DNA from: CAYUIG01 sp964444685
Lineage (GTDB): Bacteria > Gemmatimonadota > Gemmatimonadetes > Longimicrobiales > RSA9
Direction of reading: 5' to 3'
Assembly: GCA_964444685.1 (NCBI GenBank)
Contig: CAYUIG010000028.1
Span: 1 to 46,825, forward strand
Length of the DNA stretch: 46,825 nt
The position numbers were made by a program, and so were the translations under genes. This document shows, piece after piece, positions 35,213-43,744 of this stretch; the stretch's first letter is position 1; every line of letters begins with the position of its first letter. The notes under the pieces are model-generated. The model ran no database searches, had not been told where the DNA came from, and saw only the letters and a list, made by a program, of their open reading frames with translations.

Positions 35213-36114
35213 TCCTCCCCCTCCGTACCCTTCTGCTTCGTGATCATCAGCCGCGGCCCCTCGCCGCGGCGCCGCCTTCCGCGCAGCCGCCGCCTGCGCC
35301 CGCCCGGACGCAGTTCCGTGTAATCGATCTCGCGCAGCTCCGCACCCGCTTCATCACCCTGCTCTTCATCGAGCAGCGGATCGCGATCCGGCAGCCGCTC
35401 GAAGAAGCCCAGCACCAGCGCCTTGCCGACGCCGTACGCCACGTACCCCATCAGCGCGGGAAAGAAGTAGAGCGACGGGATCGTGACCGCGAGCGCGATC
35501 ATTGTCAGCAGGAACACTCCCGTGAGCACGCCCTTCAGTGTGCGGAACCCGAACTTCGGCACCACGGGATAGAGCACATGGCTCATCATGAGCAGTCCGA
35601 GCACGACCATGAGGCCCGTGATCAGCTCGGGCCACGCCCAATCCGAGAGATACTCGCGGAAGAAGGCAGTCTGGCTGAACGGATAGAACGTCGCGAGCGT
35701 CATCCCCGAGGACGGCGATGGCAGGCCGTGGAACGCGACCTTGGCGTGGCCCGCCTGCTCGACGTTGAAGCGCGCGAGCCGGATCACGGCGGCCGTCACG
35801 TAGAAGAACGATGCGACCCAGCTCCAGCTGCCGTCCTGCAGGAAGAGATGGTAGATGACGAACGCGGGCGCGACGCCGAAGCTGATCGCGTCCACCAGCG
35901 AGTCCAGCTCCTCACCGAAGCGGCTGCCCGTCTGGGTGACACGCGCCACGCGGCCGTCCAGCATGTCGGAGAGGCCAGCGAAGACGATCAGCCACGCGGC
36001 GCGTTCGAAGTCGCCGCGCGCTGCCGAAACCATCGCCCAGATCCCGAAGAACAGATTCGCGATCGTGAGCGCGCTCGGCAGGATGATGACGCCCCGCTGG
36101 AGCCGGCCGTTCAC
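35209..36114 (-). CDS. pssA: CDP-diacylglycerol-serine O-phosphatidyltransferase
   Basis: Integral membrane enzyme that makes phosphatidylserine, the precursor of phosphatidylethanolamine. The GTG start at 36114 has a GGGAGG ribosome-binding site and gives 301 residues with about eight membrane segments. The CDP-alcohol phosphotransferase motif is complete: DGRVAR, eight residues, G, three residues, D, three residues, D (DMLDGRVARVTQTGSRFGEE onward to LDSLVDA). It resembles the Bacillus-type integral PssA. The last 55 or so residues form an unusual cytoplasmic tail, first acidic and then very arginine-rich (RRRRLRGRRRR). Its position inside a purine operon is uncommon; no psd gene is adjacent. 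Confidence 0.93.
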   Translation of the reverse strand: MNGRLQRGVIILPSALTIANLFFGIWAMVSAARGDFERAAWLIVFAGLSDMLDGRVARVTQTGSRFGEELDSLVDAISFGVAPAFVIYHLFLQDGSWSWVASFFYVTAAVIRLARFNVEQAGHAKVAFHGLPSPSSGMTLATFYPFSQTAFFREYLSDWAWPELITGLMVVLGLLMMSHVLYPVVPKFGFRTLKGVLTGVFLLTMIALAVTIPSLYFFPALMGYVAYGVGKALVLGFFERLPDRDPLLDEEQGDEAGAELREIDYTELRPGGRRRRLRGRRRRGEGPRLMITKQKGTEGEE

Positions 36115-36166
36115 GCTCGCCTCCCGCGCCGGTGCGCGGTCACGATCCGCTCCCGGCGCATGCGCT

Positions 36167-37132
36167 TCAATCTCCCGCGCCCGTGGCGGCACCCGTTCCG
36201 CTCTCGAGCACATCCTCGAGAGTCCGGCCCGTGAGCCGTCGGAAGAGCGCGCGATAACGTTCCGACGTCTCGCGCACGACACTGTCCGGCAGATCGGGAG
36301 CGGGCGGCGCCTTGTTCCACGCGCCCGATGTCGTGAGCGCGTCCAGGTAGTCGCGCACCGGCTGCTTGTCGAGCGACGGCTGCCCCCGCCCGGTCGCGTA
36401 CGTCTCCGCCGGCCAGAAGCGCGACGAATCCGGTGTCAGCACTTCATCGATCAGCAGCAGCTCACCGCTCGCATCGTGACCGAACTCGAACTTCGTGTCG
36501 GCCACGATCATGCCCGCCTGCTCCGCGACCGCGCGACCGCGCTCGTACACGGCCAGGCTGACGGACCGCAGCCGCTCCGCCAGCTCCGCACCCACGAGCT
36601 CCGACATGCGCGCGAAGGTAATGTTCTCGTCGTGACCCTCTTCCGCCTTCGTCGCAGGTGAGAAGATCGGCGGATCCAGGCGCGCGCTCTCGACCAGTCC
36701 CTCGGGCAGCGGCTCTCCCGCCAGCGTGCCGCTCTTCCGGTACTCACTCCACGCACTTCCCGACAGGTAGCCGCGCACGACGCACTCGATCGGCACGACG
36801 TCGGTCCGGCGCACCAGCATCGCACGGCCGATCCATTCATCGCGAGAATCCGCGAGTGCCGGCACAGCCGCTTCGATGACTTCCGGGCGAGCGGACAGCA
36901 GATGGTTGGACACGATGTCGCCGAGCTGCTCGAGCCACCACGCCGTCACCTGCGTGAGCACCGCACCCTTGAACGGGATCGGCTGCGGCAGCACGACATC
37001 GAATGCGCTGATGCGGTCCGTCGCTACGATCAGCAGGCGATCGTCGCCGGCATCGTACACGTCCCGCACCTTGCCGCGTCGAACGAGCGGGAGCGGCAGT
37101 TCGGTCGTTCCGATCGCCTTCATGACCTTCAT
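36167..37132 (-). CDS. purC: Phosphoribosylaminoimidazole-succinocarboxamide synthase
   Basis: ATP-dependent ligase joining CAIR and aspartate to SAICAR. The 321 residues are of the longer class (like yeast Ade1) rather than the 240-residue Bacillus type. Motifs visible are RRGKVRDVYD, DRISAFDVVLP, the conserved IECVVRGYLSGS and LIDEVLTPDSSRFWP. ATG 37132 overlaps the purB stop (ATGA). A 52-nt gap separates it from pssA, the widest spacing within the purine part of the cluster. Confidence 0.97.
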   Translation of the reverse strand: MKVMKAIGTTELPLPLVRRGKVRDVYDAGDDRLLIVATDRISAFDVVLPQPIPFKGAVLTQVTAWWLEQLGDIVSNHLLSARPEVIEAAVPALADSRDEWIGRAMLVRRTDVVPIECVVRGYLSGSAWSEYRKSGTLAGEPLPEGLVESARLDPPIFSPATKAEEGHDENITFARMSELVGAELAERLRSVSLAVYERGRAVAEQAGMIVADTKFEFGHDASGELLLIDEVLTPDSSRFWPAETYATGRGQPSLDKQPVRDYLDALTTSGAWNKAPPAPDLPDSVVRETSERYRALFRRLTGRTLEDVLESGTGAATGAGD

Positions 37133-38400
37133 ACCCTCGGCTCGGGGGCGCTTTCCCGTTCCGGCCAGCGGGCCAGTACGGGCGCCACCTCATCTTCGAG
37201 AAACCGGTGCACCTGCTCGGGCGCCCGGCCGATGTGCCGGGCCGGGTCCATGAGCGCGCCCACCTCGTCGCGGCTCAGGCCGAACTCGCCGTCCCCAGCG
37301 ATCCGGTCCGCGAGGTCGTTCGCGCCGCCCTCCTCCTTGAGCCGCTCCGCCGCGGCCACGGCATGCTGGCGGATGCGCTCGTGCAATGCCTGACGGTCGC
37401 CGCCGCGCGATACCGCGCGCATCAGCACCGCCTCCGTCACAAGGAACGGCAGCTCCTCGCCCAGTCTCCGCGCGATCACGCCCGGTCGCACGACCAGCCC
37501 GGCGGCCACGTTGTGCACCAGCATCAGCACCGCGTCCGTCGCGAGGTACGCCTCGGGAACGGCTATGCGACGATTCGCCGAATCATCCAGTGTGCGCTCC
37601 AGCCACTGCGCCGCCGCNNNNNNNNNNNNNNNNNNNNNNNNNNNNNNNNNNNNNNNNNNNNNNNNNNNNNNNNNNNNNNNNNNNNNNNNNNNNNNNNNNN
37701 NNNNNNNNNNNNNNNNNCGCTCGAAGCCCATCTTCGCCGCGACGCGCCGGTTCATCTCGTCCACCTTCGCGCCATCGCCGCCGAACAGCTCGAGGAACGA
37801 CGCCTCCGTACCCGTCGTGCCGCGCGCCCCGCGGAAGCGCAGCGTGCCCAGCCTGTGCTCGACCTCCTCCAGATCCAGCAGCAGGTCCTGCGCCCACAGC
37901 GTCGCGCGCTTGCCGACCGTGGTCGGCTGCGCGGTCTGGAAGTGCGTGAAGCCGAGTGTCGGCAGGGAGGCGTGCTTCTCCGCGAACTCGGCGAGCGCGC
38001 GGATGCAGGCCACGAGGCGCCGTCGCACCAGCTCCAGCGCATCGCGGTGCTGCATCAGCTCGGTGTTGTCCGTGACGAACGCGCTCGTGGCGCCCAGGTG
38101 GATGACGCCGTGTGCCGCGGGCGCCACCTCGCCGAAGAGGTGGACGTGCGCCATGACGTCATGGCGGAAGCGTCGCTCGAGTTCCGCCGCGCGGGCGAGG
38201 TCGACGTCATCGAGATGCGCGCGCATGTCCGTCAGCGCGGCATCCGGAATGTCGAGGCCCAGCTCGCGCTGCGACTCCGCGAGCGCCAGCCAGAGGCGCC
38301 GCCAGGTGCGGAACTTGTACGCGGGGGAGAAAACGGCGCTCATTTCCGCCGACGCGTAGCGTTCCGTCAGCGGGTTCGAGTAGGTGGCGTCGGTCGTCAT
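37129..38400 (-). CDS. purB: Adenylosuccinate lyase, interrupted by an assembly gap
   Basis: Cleaves SAICAR and adenylosuccinate with release of fumarate. The protein is of the mammalian-like class: HLGATSAFVTDN, FTHFQTAQPTTVGKR, GARGTTGTEASFLELF and, after the gap, QWLERTLDDSANRR and a C-terminal GRAPEQVHRFLEDEV. The run of 100 N (37618-37717) falls between KMGFE and AAAQWLERT. In my memory of the human enzyme about 88 residues lie between these points, including the SSxMPxKRNP signature loop with the catalytic serine. The open frame across the N run therefore does not prove the reading frame or length. ATG 38400 (or GTG 38403) overlaps the htrA stop. Confidence 0.93.
   Translation of the reverse strand: MTTDATYSNPLTERYASAEMSAVFSPAYKFRTWRRLWLALAESQRELGLDIPDAALTDMRAHLDDVDLARAAELERRFRHDVMAHVHLFGEVAPAAHGVIHLGATSAFVTDNTELMQHRDALELVRRRLVACIRALAEFAEKHASLPTLGFTHFQTAQPTTVGKRATLWAQDLLLDLEEVEHRLGTLRFRGARGTTGTEASFLELFGGDGAKVDEMNRRVAAKMGFEXXXXXXXXXXXXXXXXXXXXXXXXXXXXXXXXXXAAAQWLERTLDDSANRRIAVPEAYLATDAVLMLVHNVAAGLVVRPGVIARRLGEELPFLVTEAVLMRAVSRGGDRQALHERIRQHAVAAAERLKEEGGANDLADRIAGDGEFGLSRDEVGALMDPARHIGRAPEQVHRFLEDEVAPVLARWPERESAPEPRV
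37618..37717. other. Assembly gap, 100 N
   Basis: Exactly 100 undetermined bases inside purB. A round 100 is a common placeholder for a gap of unknown size, so coordinates across it are nominal. Confidence 0.99.
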
Positions 38401-39836
38401 CACCCGCCGATGTAGAAGGCTACGGAGCCGAGCCTGCCGTTCCGCTCGAACACCATGCGCACGGGCGAGCGTGCGGCCGCGACCCGGCGGAGCAGGGTGG
38501 CGACCTCCTGCGCATTCGACACCGGGACGTTGTTGATCTCGACGACCAGGTCGCCCGGCCGGAGTCCGAGAGAGCGCGCGGACTGCGAGAGGTCCGCGAT
38601 CATTGCGCCACGCTCATTCGCGAAGCCGCGTTCCGCGCGGATCGCGGGTGTGAGCGTCACGAGCTGGAAGTCACTGCCCGCCGACACGCGCTCCGCCGTG
38701 AGCGATGGCAGGTCCGCCGTGCCGACCTGGAGCCGCCGCTCGCGGCCTCCTTCGCTCACCACGACCGTCAACGTTTCACCCACACGCGAGTCGAGCAGCC
38801 GCGCTTCCCAGTCCAGCGGGTTGTGAACCGAGCGGCCGTTGACCGAACGCACGATCTGACCGACGGCCAGTCCGCCCTCCGCTGCGGGCGAGCCGGACAC
38901 GACGGAGGCGATGCGCACTTCGTTGCTGTGGCCGAAGCGGTTCGGCTCGGCGGGCTCCACGTCGGCGCCCACCCACACGCGCCGCACGCGCCCTTCCTCC
39001 AGCAGCGATGCCGCGATGCGTCGTGCACGGTCGATGGGAATCGCGAAGCCGAGGCCGATGCTCCCGCCGCTGCCCGTGATGATCGATGAGTTCACGCCGA
39101 TCACCTGGCCCGCCGCGTTCACCAGCGGGCCGCCCGAGTTGCCCGGGTTGATCGACGCGTCCGTCTGGATCATGTCGAGGTAGTAGCCGCCCCTCTCCTC
39201 GCCGGCGGGGATGATGTTGCGGCCAAGGCCGCTGATCACACCCGCCGTCACGGTCGGTTCGCGATTCGACAGCAGGAAGCCGAACGGGTTGCCGATCGCG
39301 ACCGCCCATTCACCGATCACGAGATCCGACGATGTGCCCAGCGGTGCGACGGGCAGGTCGGACGGCGCGTTGCGGACGCGCAGCAGTGCGAGGTCCGTCA
39401 CGTCATCGATGCCGACGATGTCCGCGTCGAAGTCGCGGCCGTCGGAAAGCGTGACGATCACTTCACTCGCCCCGCGCACCACGTGCTCATTCGTGAGCAC
39501 GAGACCGCTGCCGTCGATGATGAAGCCGGAGCCCAGTCCGGGTACCTCGCGCGACTGCCCGCCCGGCCCGAGGAAGATCTGGTCCCAGATCGTGCGCGGC
39601 CGCACCGTCTCCGTGCGCAGCGTGTTGACGCTCACGACCGCCGGGGCCACACGCTGCGCCGCACGCACGATCGCCGTGCGCCGCGTGCTCTCGACCGTGT
39701 CGTTCAGCGCTTCGATCTGCGCCAGCGGCGGCGCGGTCTCGAACACGACCCGCTCCCCGGCCGCGTCCGTTCCCGCCGTCTGCGGCTCCGCAGGCTGACA
39801 CGCGATCAGCAGCAGCACCAGACAAACCCGCTTCAT
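38400..39836 (-). CDS. HtrA/DegP-like serine protease with two PDZ domains, lipoprotein
   Basis: Envelope protease/chaperone of the S1C trypsin-like family, 478 residues. The short signal ends in a lipobox (LIAC, C13), so the protein is probably lipid-anchored. The catalytic triad is intact: H118 (TNEHVV), D148 (DVTDLALL) and S234 (GNSGGP). Two PDZ domains follow at about 290-380 and 390-475, with carboxylate-binding loops like GLAVGQIV and SLGLRPGDLV. This matches DegP/DegQ, which degrade or refold misfolded envelope proteins. It lies between fsa and purB; the stop overlaps the purB start and the heptad array 39844-39878 sits 7 bp before its ATG. Confidence 0.94.
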   Translation of the reverse strand: MKRVCLVLLLIACQPAEPQTAGTDAAGERVVFETAPPLAQIEALNDTVESTRRTAIVRAAQRVAPAVVSVNTLRTETVRPRTIWDQIFLGPGGQSREVPGLGSGFIIDGSGLVLTNEHVVRGASEVIVTLSDGRDFDADIVGIDDVTDLALLRVRNAPSDLPVAPLGTSSDLVIGEWAVAIGNPFGFLLSNREPTVTAGVISGLGRNIIPAGEERGGYYLDMIQTDASINPGNSGGPLVNAAGQVIGVNSSIITGSGGSIGLGFAIPIDRARRIAASLLEEGRVRRVWVGADVEPAEPNRFGHSNEVRIASVVSGSPAAEGGLAVGQIVRSVNGRSVHNPLDWEARLLDSRVGETLTVVVSEGGRERRLQVGTADLPSLTAERVSAGSDFQLVTLTPAIRAERGFANERGAMIADLSQSARSLGLRPGDLVVEINNVPVSNAQEVATLLRRVAAARSPVRMVFERNGRLGSVAFYIGG

Positions 39837-39843
39837 GCCGTTA

Positions 39844-39878
39844 CCAGACTCCAGACTCCAGACCCCAGACTCCAGACC
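39844..39878. repeat. Heptad tandem array, 5 x CCAGACY
   Basis: Five consecutive 7-bp units (CCAGACT, CCAGACT, CCAGACC, CCAGACT, CCAGACC) fill the 45-bp gap between fsa and htrA. On the htrA coding strand the units read RGTCTGG, so a GGAG core recurs every 7 or 14 bases just before the htrA start and might act as a ribosome-binding site. The array is nearly identical to that at 4492-4519. Confidence 0.92.
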
Positions 39879-39881
39879 CCA

Positions 39882-40550
39882 TCAGATGGTCCGCCGCGAT
39901 TCCGGCAAACGCTCCCAGTCCGCAAGGAACGCCGCCAGCCCCTTGTCCGTCAGCGGATGCTTCACGAGCTGGTGCAGCACCTTCGCCGGCAGCGTCGCCA
40001 CGTGCGCGCCCATCATCGCGGCCTGCACGATGTGCATCGGATGGCGCACCGACGCGACGAGTACTTCCGTCTCGAAGTCGTAGTTCCTGTAGATGAGCAC
40101 GACCTGCTCGATCAGCTCCATCCCGTCCTGGCCGACATCATCCAGCCGGCCGACGAACGGCGAGATGAACGACGCGCCGGCCTTCGCCGCGAGCAGTGCC
40201 TGCGCGGGCGAGAAACAGAGCGTCACGTTGACCTTGATTCCTTCCGAACGGAAGCGCCGGCAGGCGACCAGCCCGTCCTCGGTGAGCGGCACCTTCACGA
40301 CGATGTTGTCGGCGATCTTCGCGAGCTCGCGACCCTCGCGCAGCATCGCCTCCTTTTCCGTCGCCACCACTTCCGCGCTGATCGGGCCGGGCACCGTGCG
40401 GCAGATCTCCGCCAGGATCGCGCGCGGGTCCTCGCCTGCGCCCGCCGCCTTCGCCAGCAGCGAGGGATTCGTCGTGATGCCGTCGATCAGACCCGCTTCC
40501 GCGGCCGCCCGGATCTCGCCGAGGTCCGCCGTATCGAGAAACAGCTTCAT
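39882..40550 (-). CDS. Transaldolase-like fructose-6-phosphate aldolase
   Basis: Small transaldolase-family enzyme, 222 residues, of the Fsa/TalC group. The N-terminus MKLFLDTADLGEIR, the GITTNPSLLAK loop and the Schiff-base lysine K86 in NIVVKVPLT are diagnostic, followed by NVTLCFSPAQALLAAKAGA and SPFVGRLDD. Members act either as true transaldolases of the pentose phosphate pathway or as fructose-6-phosphate aldolases; sequence alone does not settle this. ATG 40550 overlaps the truA stop (ATGA). The longer open frame upstream is truA antisense noise in another frame. Confidence 0.93.
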   Translation of the reverse strand: MKLFLDTADLGEIRAAAEAGLIDGITTNPSLLAKAAGAGEDPRAILAEICRTVPGPISAEVVATEKEAMLREGRELAKIADNIVVKVPLTEDGLVACRRFRSEGIKVNVTLCFSPAQALLAAKAGASFISPFVGRLDDVGQDGMELIEQVVLIYRNYDFETEVLVASVRHPMHIVQAAMMGAHVATLPAKVLHQLVKHPLTDKGLAAFLADWERLPESRRTI

Positions 40551-41365
40551 CGCCTTGCGATTCGCTCCCCGAGCTCCCGCTCGTCGTAGAACACATCCGT
40601 AAGGAACAGCCCCTGCGCCGGTGCGGGCGGCGAGGTCTCCAGGCCCTCGGCTCCGGCCAGCAGCCCGGCCATGTCCGACACCGGACGCCGGCCGCGCGCC
40701 GCGTCGACCATCGTACCCACCAGATACCGTACCATGTGGTGGAGAAAACGATTCGCCACGATCCGGAACTCGTGGCCGGCCACGCCCGCATCCGTGTACC
40801 AGGCTCGCCACTCCGCGACGTGCACGGTGCACGCATCGCCGCGCTCCTCCTGTCCGGCCTTCGCGAACGCGCGGAACGAGTGCGTCCCCGTCAGCGTCGC
40901 GGCGGCCTCCTCGAGCGCGCCGGCATCCAGCGTCTCGGCGAGCGCCCAGCACCAGCGCCGCAGGAACGGGGACCGCGAGATCTCCGCCGTTCCCACGCGG
41001 TACGTGTACCCGCGGGCGATCGCATCGAAGCGCGCGTGGAAGCCCGGCTCCGCTGCCGCCGCGTCGGCCACCCAGATCTCGGCCGGCAGCACGGCATTCA
41101 GCGCGCGTCGCAGCTCGTGCGCGCTCCACTTCTGCGGCACCGACACGCCGACCACCTGTCCGGTCGCGTGCACGCCGGCATCGGTCCGTCCCGCCGCCGT
41201 TACGCGCGCCGAACGCGTCGTCAACCGCTCCAGCGCCGACTCCAGCTCGCCCTGCACGGTCCGCTCGCCCGGCTGCACCTGCCAGCCCGCGAACGCGGCC
41301 CCGTCATAGTGCAGCGTGAGCCGGATGCGGTGCTCGTCCGGGCCCGGCTCGCGCGCCACAGTCAC
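40547..41365 (-). CDS. truA: tRNA pseudouridine(38-40) synthase TruA
   Basis: Isomerises uridines 38-40 of the tRNA anticodon arm to pseudouridine. The 272 residues are typical. The catalytic aspartate is D62 in AAGRTDAGVHATGQ. YDGAAFAGWQVQP near the start and the later RYLVGTMVDAARGRR are family landmarks. The GTG start at 41365 lies 36 bp after the kbl stop with only a weak ribosome-binding site. Confidence 0.96.
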   Translation of the reverse strand: MTVAREPGPDEHRIRLTLHYDGAAFAGWQVQPGERTVQGELESALERLTTRSARVTAAGRTDAGVHATGQVVGVSVPQKWSAHELRRALNAVLPAEIWVADAAAAEPGFHARFDAIARGYTYRVGTAEISRSPFLRRWCWALAETLDAGALEEAAATLTGTHSFRAFAKAGQEERGDACTVHVAEWRAWYTDAGVAGHEFRIVANRFLHHMVRYLVGTMVDAARGRRPVSDMAGLLAGAEGLETSPPAPAQGLFLTDVFYDERELGERIARR

Positions 41366-41401
41366 GGCCGCCGGAAAGCTACGACCGGCCGCACGCCCGG
41401 T

Positions 41402-42628
41402 CTACCTCGGGAAGCGTTCCAGAACCGACAGGACCTCATCGATGTCCGATTCGGTGTGGTCCGCGTTCACCTGGAAGCGGATCTCTTCGTCCCCGCGCGG
41501 CACCACCGGATAGGCGAGGCCCGTCGCCAGCACGCCGTTCTCCCGCAGATGCGCCACCAGCGCCCGCGTGCGCGCCGTGTCGCGCACCATCAGCGGCACC
41601 ACCGGGTGCTCGCCCGGGATCACCTCGTACCCCAGCCGCACCAGCCCGTCCTCGAACCGCTTCGTCAGGCTGCGCAGGTTGTCGAGCAGCTCGCGTCCGC
41701 GCGCGCTGTCCAGCATCTCGAGCGCCGTCAGCGCCGCGCTCGCCTCCGCCGGTGTGATCGGGTTCGAGTAGATGTACATGGGCGACGTCTCGCGCAGGAA
41801 GCGGATCACCGCGGCATCCGACGTCACGTACCCGCCGTTCACGCCCAGTGCCTTCCCGAGCGTCGCCACCAGCACATCGCACGGCGGCGAGTTCGTGTAC
41901 TCCTCCGTGCCGCGGCCCGTCCTGCCGAACGCGCCCACACCGTGCGAGTCGTCCACTACGACGACCACGTTCTCGGGGAACCGCTCATCCCAGCGCCGCG
42001 CGATCGCCATGATCTCGTCCAGCGGCGCGTGATCGCCGCGCATGCTGAAGATGCCGTCCGTGATCACGAGTGCGCGCCGCGCCTTCCCGGCCGCAGCGTC
42101 GAGCGCCTTCTCCAGCCCCGCCATGTCGAGGTGCGGGTACACCGCCTTGTCCAGCGGCCGCGCCAGGCGCACGCCGTTGATGATGCAGTTGTGGTTCAGC
42201 TCGTCGCTGATCAGTACGGTCTGGTCCGTCGTGAGCGGTACGATCGTGCTCATCACCGTCGCGTACGCCGAGCTGAAGATCATCGCTTCTTCCCGCTGAT
42301 GGAACGCGGCCAGCCGGCGCTCCAACGCGATGTGAGGCGCGTACGTGCCGCTGATGAAGCGCACCGCGCCCGGTCCGGCACCGTACGTTTGCGCCGCGGC
42401 CTCTTCCGCCTCGATGATCTCCTTCCGCAGCGACATGCCGAGGTAGGAGTTCGAATTCATGCGGATGAACTCCTGATCGCCCGCACCCTCGAGCCGCACG
42501 CGCGGGCCGCGCCTGCCGGAGGGCGGCAGCACTTCCACCACCACCGCTTCCGCGCCCTTCGCCGTCCGCTGCGACTCCAGCTTCGACACGTGCTCCGCGA
42601 GCACGCTCTTCACACGATCCAGTGGCAT
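41402..42628 (-). CDS. kbl: Glycine C-acetyltransferase (2-amino-3-ketobutyrate CoA ligase)
   Basis: PLP enzyme that splits 2-amino-3-ketobutyrate with CoA into glycine and acetyl-CoA. The 408 residues belong to the alpha-oxoamine synthase family, which also includes BioF, HemA and Spt. The PLP lysine is K259 in ATLGKALGVNGG, with the conserved DDSHGVGAFG and DELNHNCIINGVRL segments. Because a threonine 3-dehydrogenase gene ends 2 bp upstream, the kbl assignment is favoured over 8-amino-7-oxononanoate synthase. The start ATG 42626-42628 has GGGAG within the end of tdh as ribosome-binding site. Confidence 0.92.
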   Translation of the reverse strand: MPLDRVKSVLAEHVSKLESQRTAKGAEAVVVEVLPPSGRRGPRVRLEGAGDQEFIRMNSNSYLGMSLRKEIIEAEEAAAQTYGAGPGAVRFISGTYAPHIALERRLAAFHQREEAMIFSSAYATVMSTIVPLTTDQTVLISDELNHNCIINGVRLARPLDKAVYPHLDMAGLEKALDAAAGKARRALVITDGIFSMRGDHAPLDEIMAIARRWDERFPENVVVVVDDSHGVGAFGRTGRGTEEYTNSPPCDVLVATLGKALGVNGGYVTSDAAVIRFLRETSPMYIYSNPITPAEASAALTALEMLDSARGRELLDNLRSLTKRFEDGLVRLGYEVIPGEHPVVPLMVRDTARTRALVAHLRENGVLATGLAYPVVPRGDEEIRFQVNADHTESDIDEVLSVLERFPR

Positions 42629-42630
42629 CG

Positions 42631-43575
42631 TTATCTCCCGTGCGCGGCCGCGCTCAGCTTCTCGAGCATGTCGCGCGTCATCGCCGCAAGGTCGTATTCC
42701 GGCCGCCAGCCCCACTCCGCACGCGCGGCCGAATCATCCAGCCGCCGCGGCCACGAATCCGCGATTCGCTGACGAACCGGATCCGGCTCGTACCGAACCT
42801 CCAGCTCCGGCACGTGCACGCGAATCGCCGCCGCGAGCTGCGCCGGCGAGAACTGCATCGCGGTCACGTTGAACGCGTTCCTGTGCTTCAGCCGCGACGC
42901 ATCGGCTTCCATCACTTCGATCGCGGCGCGGATCGCATCCGGCATGTACATCATGTCGAGCTGCGTTCCCTCCGAAAGAAAGCAGCGGTACGCCTCGCCG
43001 CGCACCGCTGCATGAAAGATCTCCACCGCGTAGTCCGTCGTGCCGCCGCCCGGTGGCGCCACGTACGAGATCAGTCCGGGATACCGCACGCCGCGCGTGT
43101 CCACGCCGTAGCGAACGTGGTAGTAGTCGCACAGCAGCTCGCCCGCGACCTTCGTCACGCCGTACATCGTGGTCGGCCGCTGGATCGTGTCCTGTGGCGC
43201 CGGGTCGCCCGGGGTGGACGGGCCGAACGCGCCGATCGAGCTGGGCGTGAACACCGCGCAGCCCTCCGCGCGCGCCACCTCGAGCACGTTCACGAGCGTG
43301 TTCATGTTGATCGCCCACGCCCGCTGCGGGTCGCGCTCCGCCGTCGCGGACAGCACCGCGGCGAGGTGGTAGATCGTGTCCGGGCGATGCGACCGCACCG
43401 CCTCGACCAGCCCCGCCGCATCCATGCAGTCGAGCTGCTGCGACGGCCCGTCATCCGCCGGTCCCGGCCGCACATCCGTGGCCAGTACCGCCGACTCGCC
43501 GTAGATCGATCGCAGCGCGGGCACCAGCTCCGTGCCGACCTGGCCCAGCGCACCTGTTACGAGGATCCGCTCCAT
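42631..43575 (-). CDS. L-threonine 3-dehydrogenase, short-chain (NAD-epimerase-like) type
   Basis: NAD-dependent oxidation of threonine to 2-amino-3-ketobutyrate, the substrate of the next gene product. The 314 residues are of the SDR/epimerase-like type, not the zinc-dependent E. coli Tdh. The Rossmann motif is GALGQVG (8-14), and the catalytic pair is Y138 and K142 in TTMYGVTKVAGELL. The TPSSIGAFGPSTP and VRYPGLIS segments are characteristic of SDR-type threonine dehydrogenases and separate it from sugar epimerases. A GGAGGCGTGAG ribosome-binding site precedes ATG 43575. It heads the 13-gene minus-strand cluster. Confidence 0.92.
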   Translation of the reverse strand: MERILVTGALGQVGTELVPALRSIYGESAVLATDVRPGPADDGPSQQLDCMDAAGLVEAVRSHRPDTIYHLAAVLSATAERDPQRAWAINMNTLVNVLEVARAEGCAVFTPSSIGAFGPSTPGDPAPQDTIQRPTTMYGVTKVAGELLCDYYHVRYGVDTRGVRYPGLISYVAPPGGGTTDYAVEIFHAAVRGEAYRCFLSEGTQLDMMYMPDAIRAAIEVMEADASRLKHRNAFNVTAMQFSPAQLAAAIRVHVPELEVRYEPDPVRQRIADSWPRRLDDSAARAEWGWRPEYDLAAMTRDMLEKLSAAAHGR

Positions 43576-43641
43576 CTCACGCCTCCGCTGCGCCGCCGGC
43601 GGAGCGGTCCTTCGCGCTCGCCCCGGCCTCGCGGCCCGGGT

Positions 43642-43669
43642 AGGATACCGCCGAGCCGAGTCGCCGCAA
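43642..43669 (-). promoter_or_regulatory. Predicted promoter for the tdh cluster
   Basis: On the minus strand a -35-like TTGCGG (43669-43664), 16-bp spacer and -10 TATCCT (43647-43642) would start transcription about 60 nt before the tdh ATG. The rest of the 169-bp divergent gap to the DUF4097-like gene holds no recognised gene or riboswitch; a glycine riboswitch core was looked for and not seen. Confidence 0.35.
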
Positions 43670-43744
43670 GCCCGCACGCGCGCGAAACCCCGGAGGCGCC
43701 GCCGCCGTAGGGCCGCGCATCACGGACACCATCCGGAGGCTGGA

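Noticed and set aside
37621..37717. Open frames running through the N block on both strands
   Set aside because: Undetermined bases cannot contain stops, so these frames carry no evidence.
43576..43744. Glycine riboswitch upstream of tdh
   Set aside because: The glycine pathway made it worth looking for, but the conserved core segments are absent.
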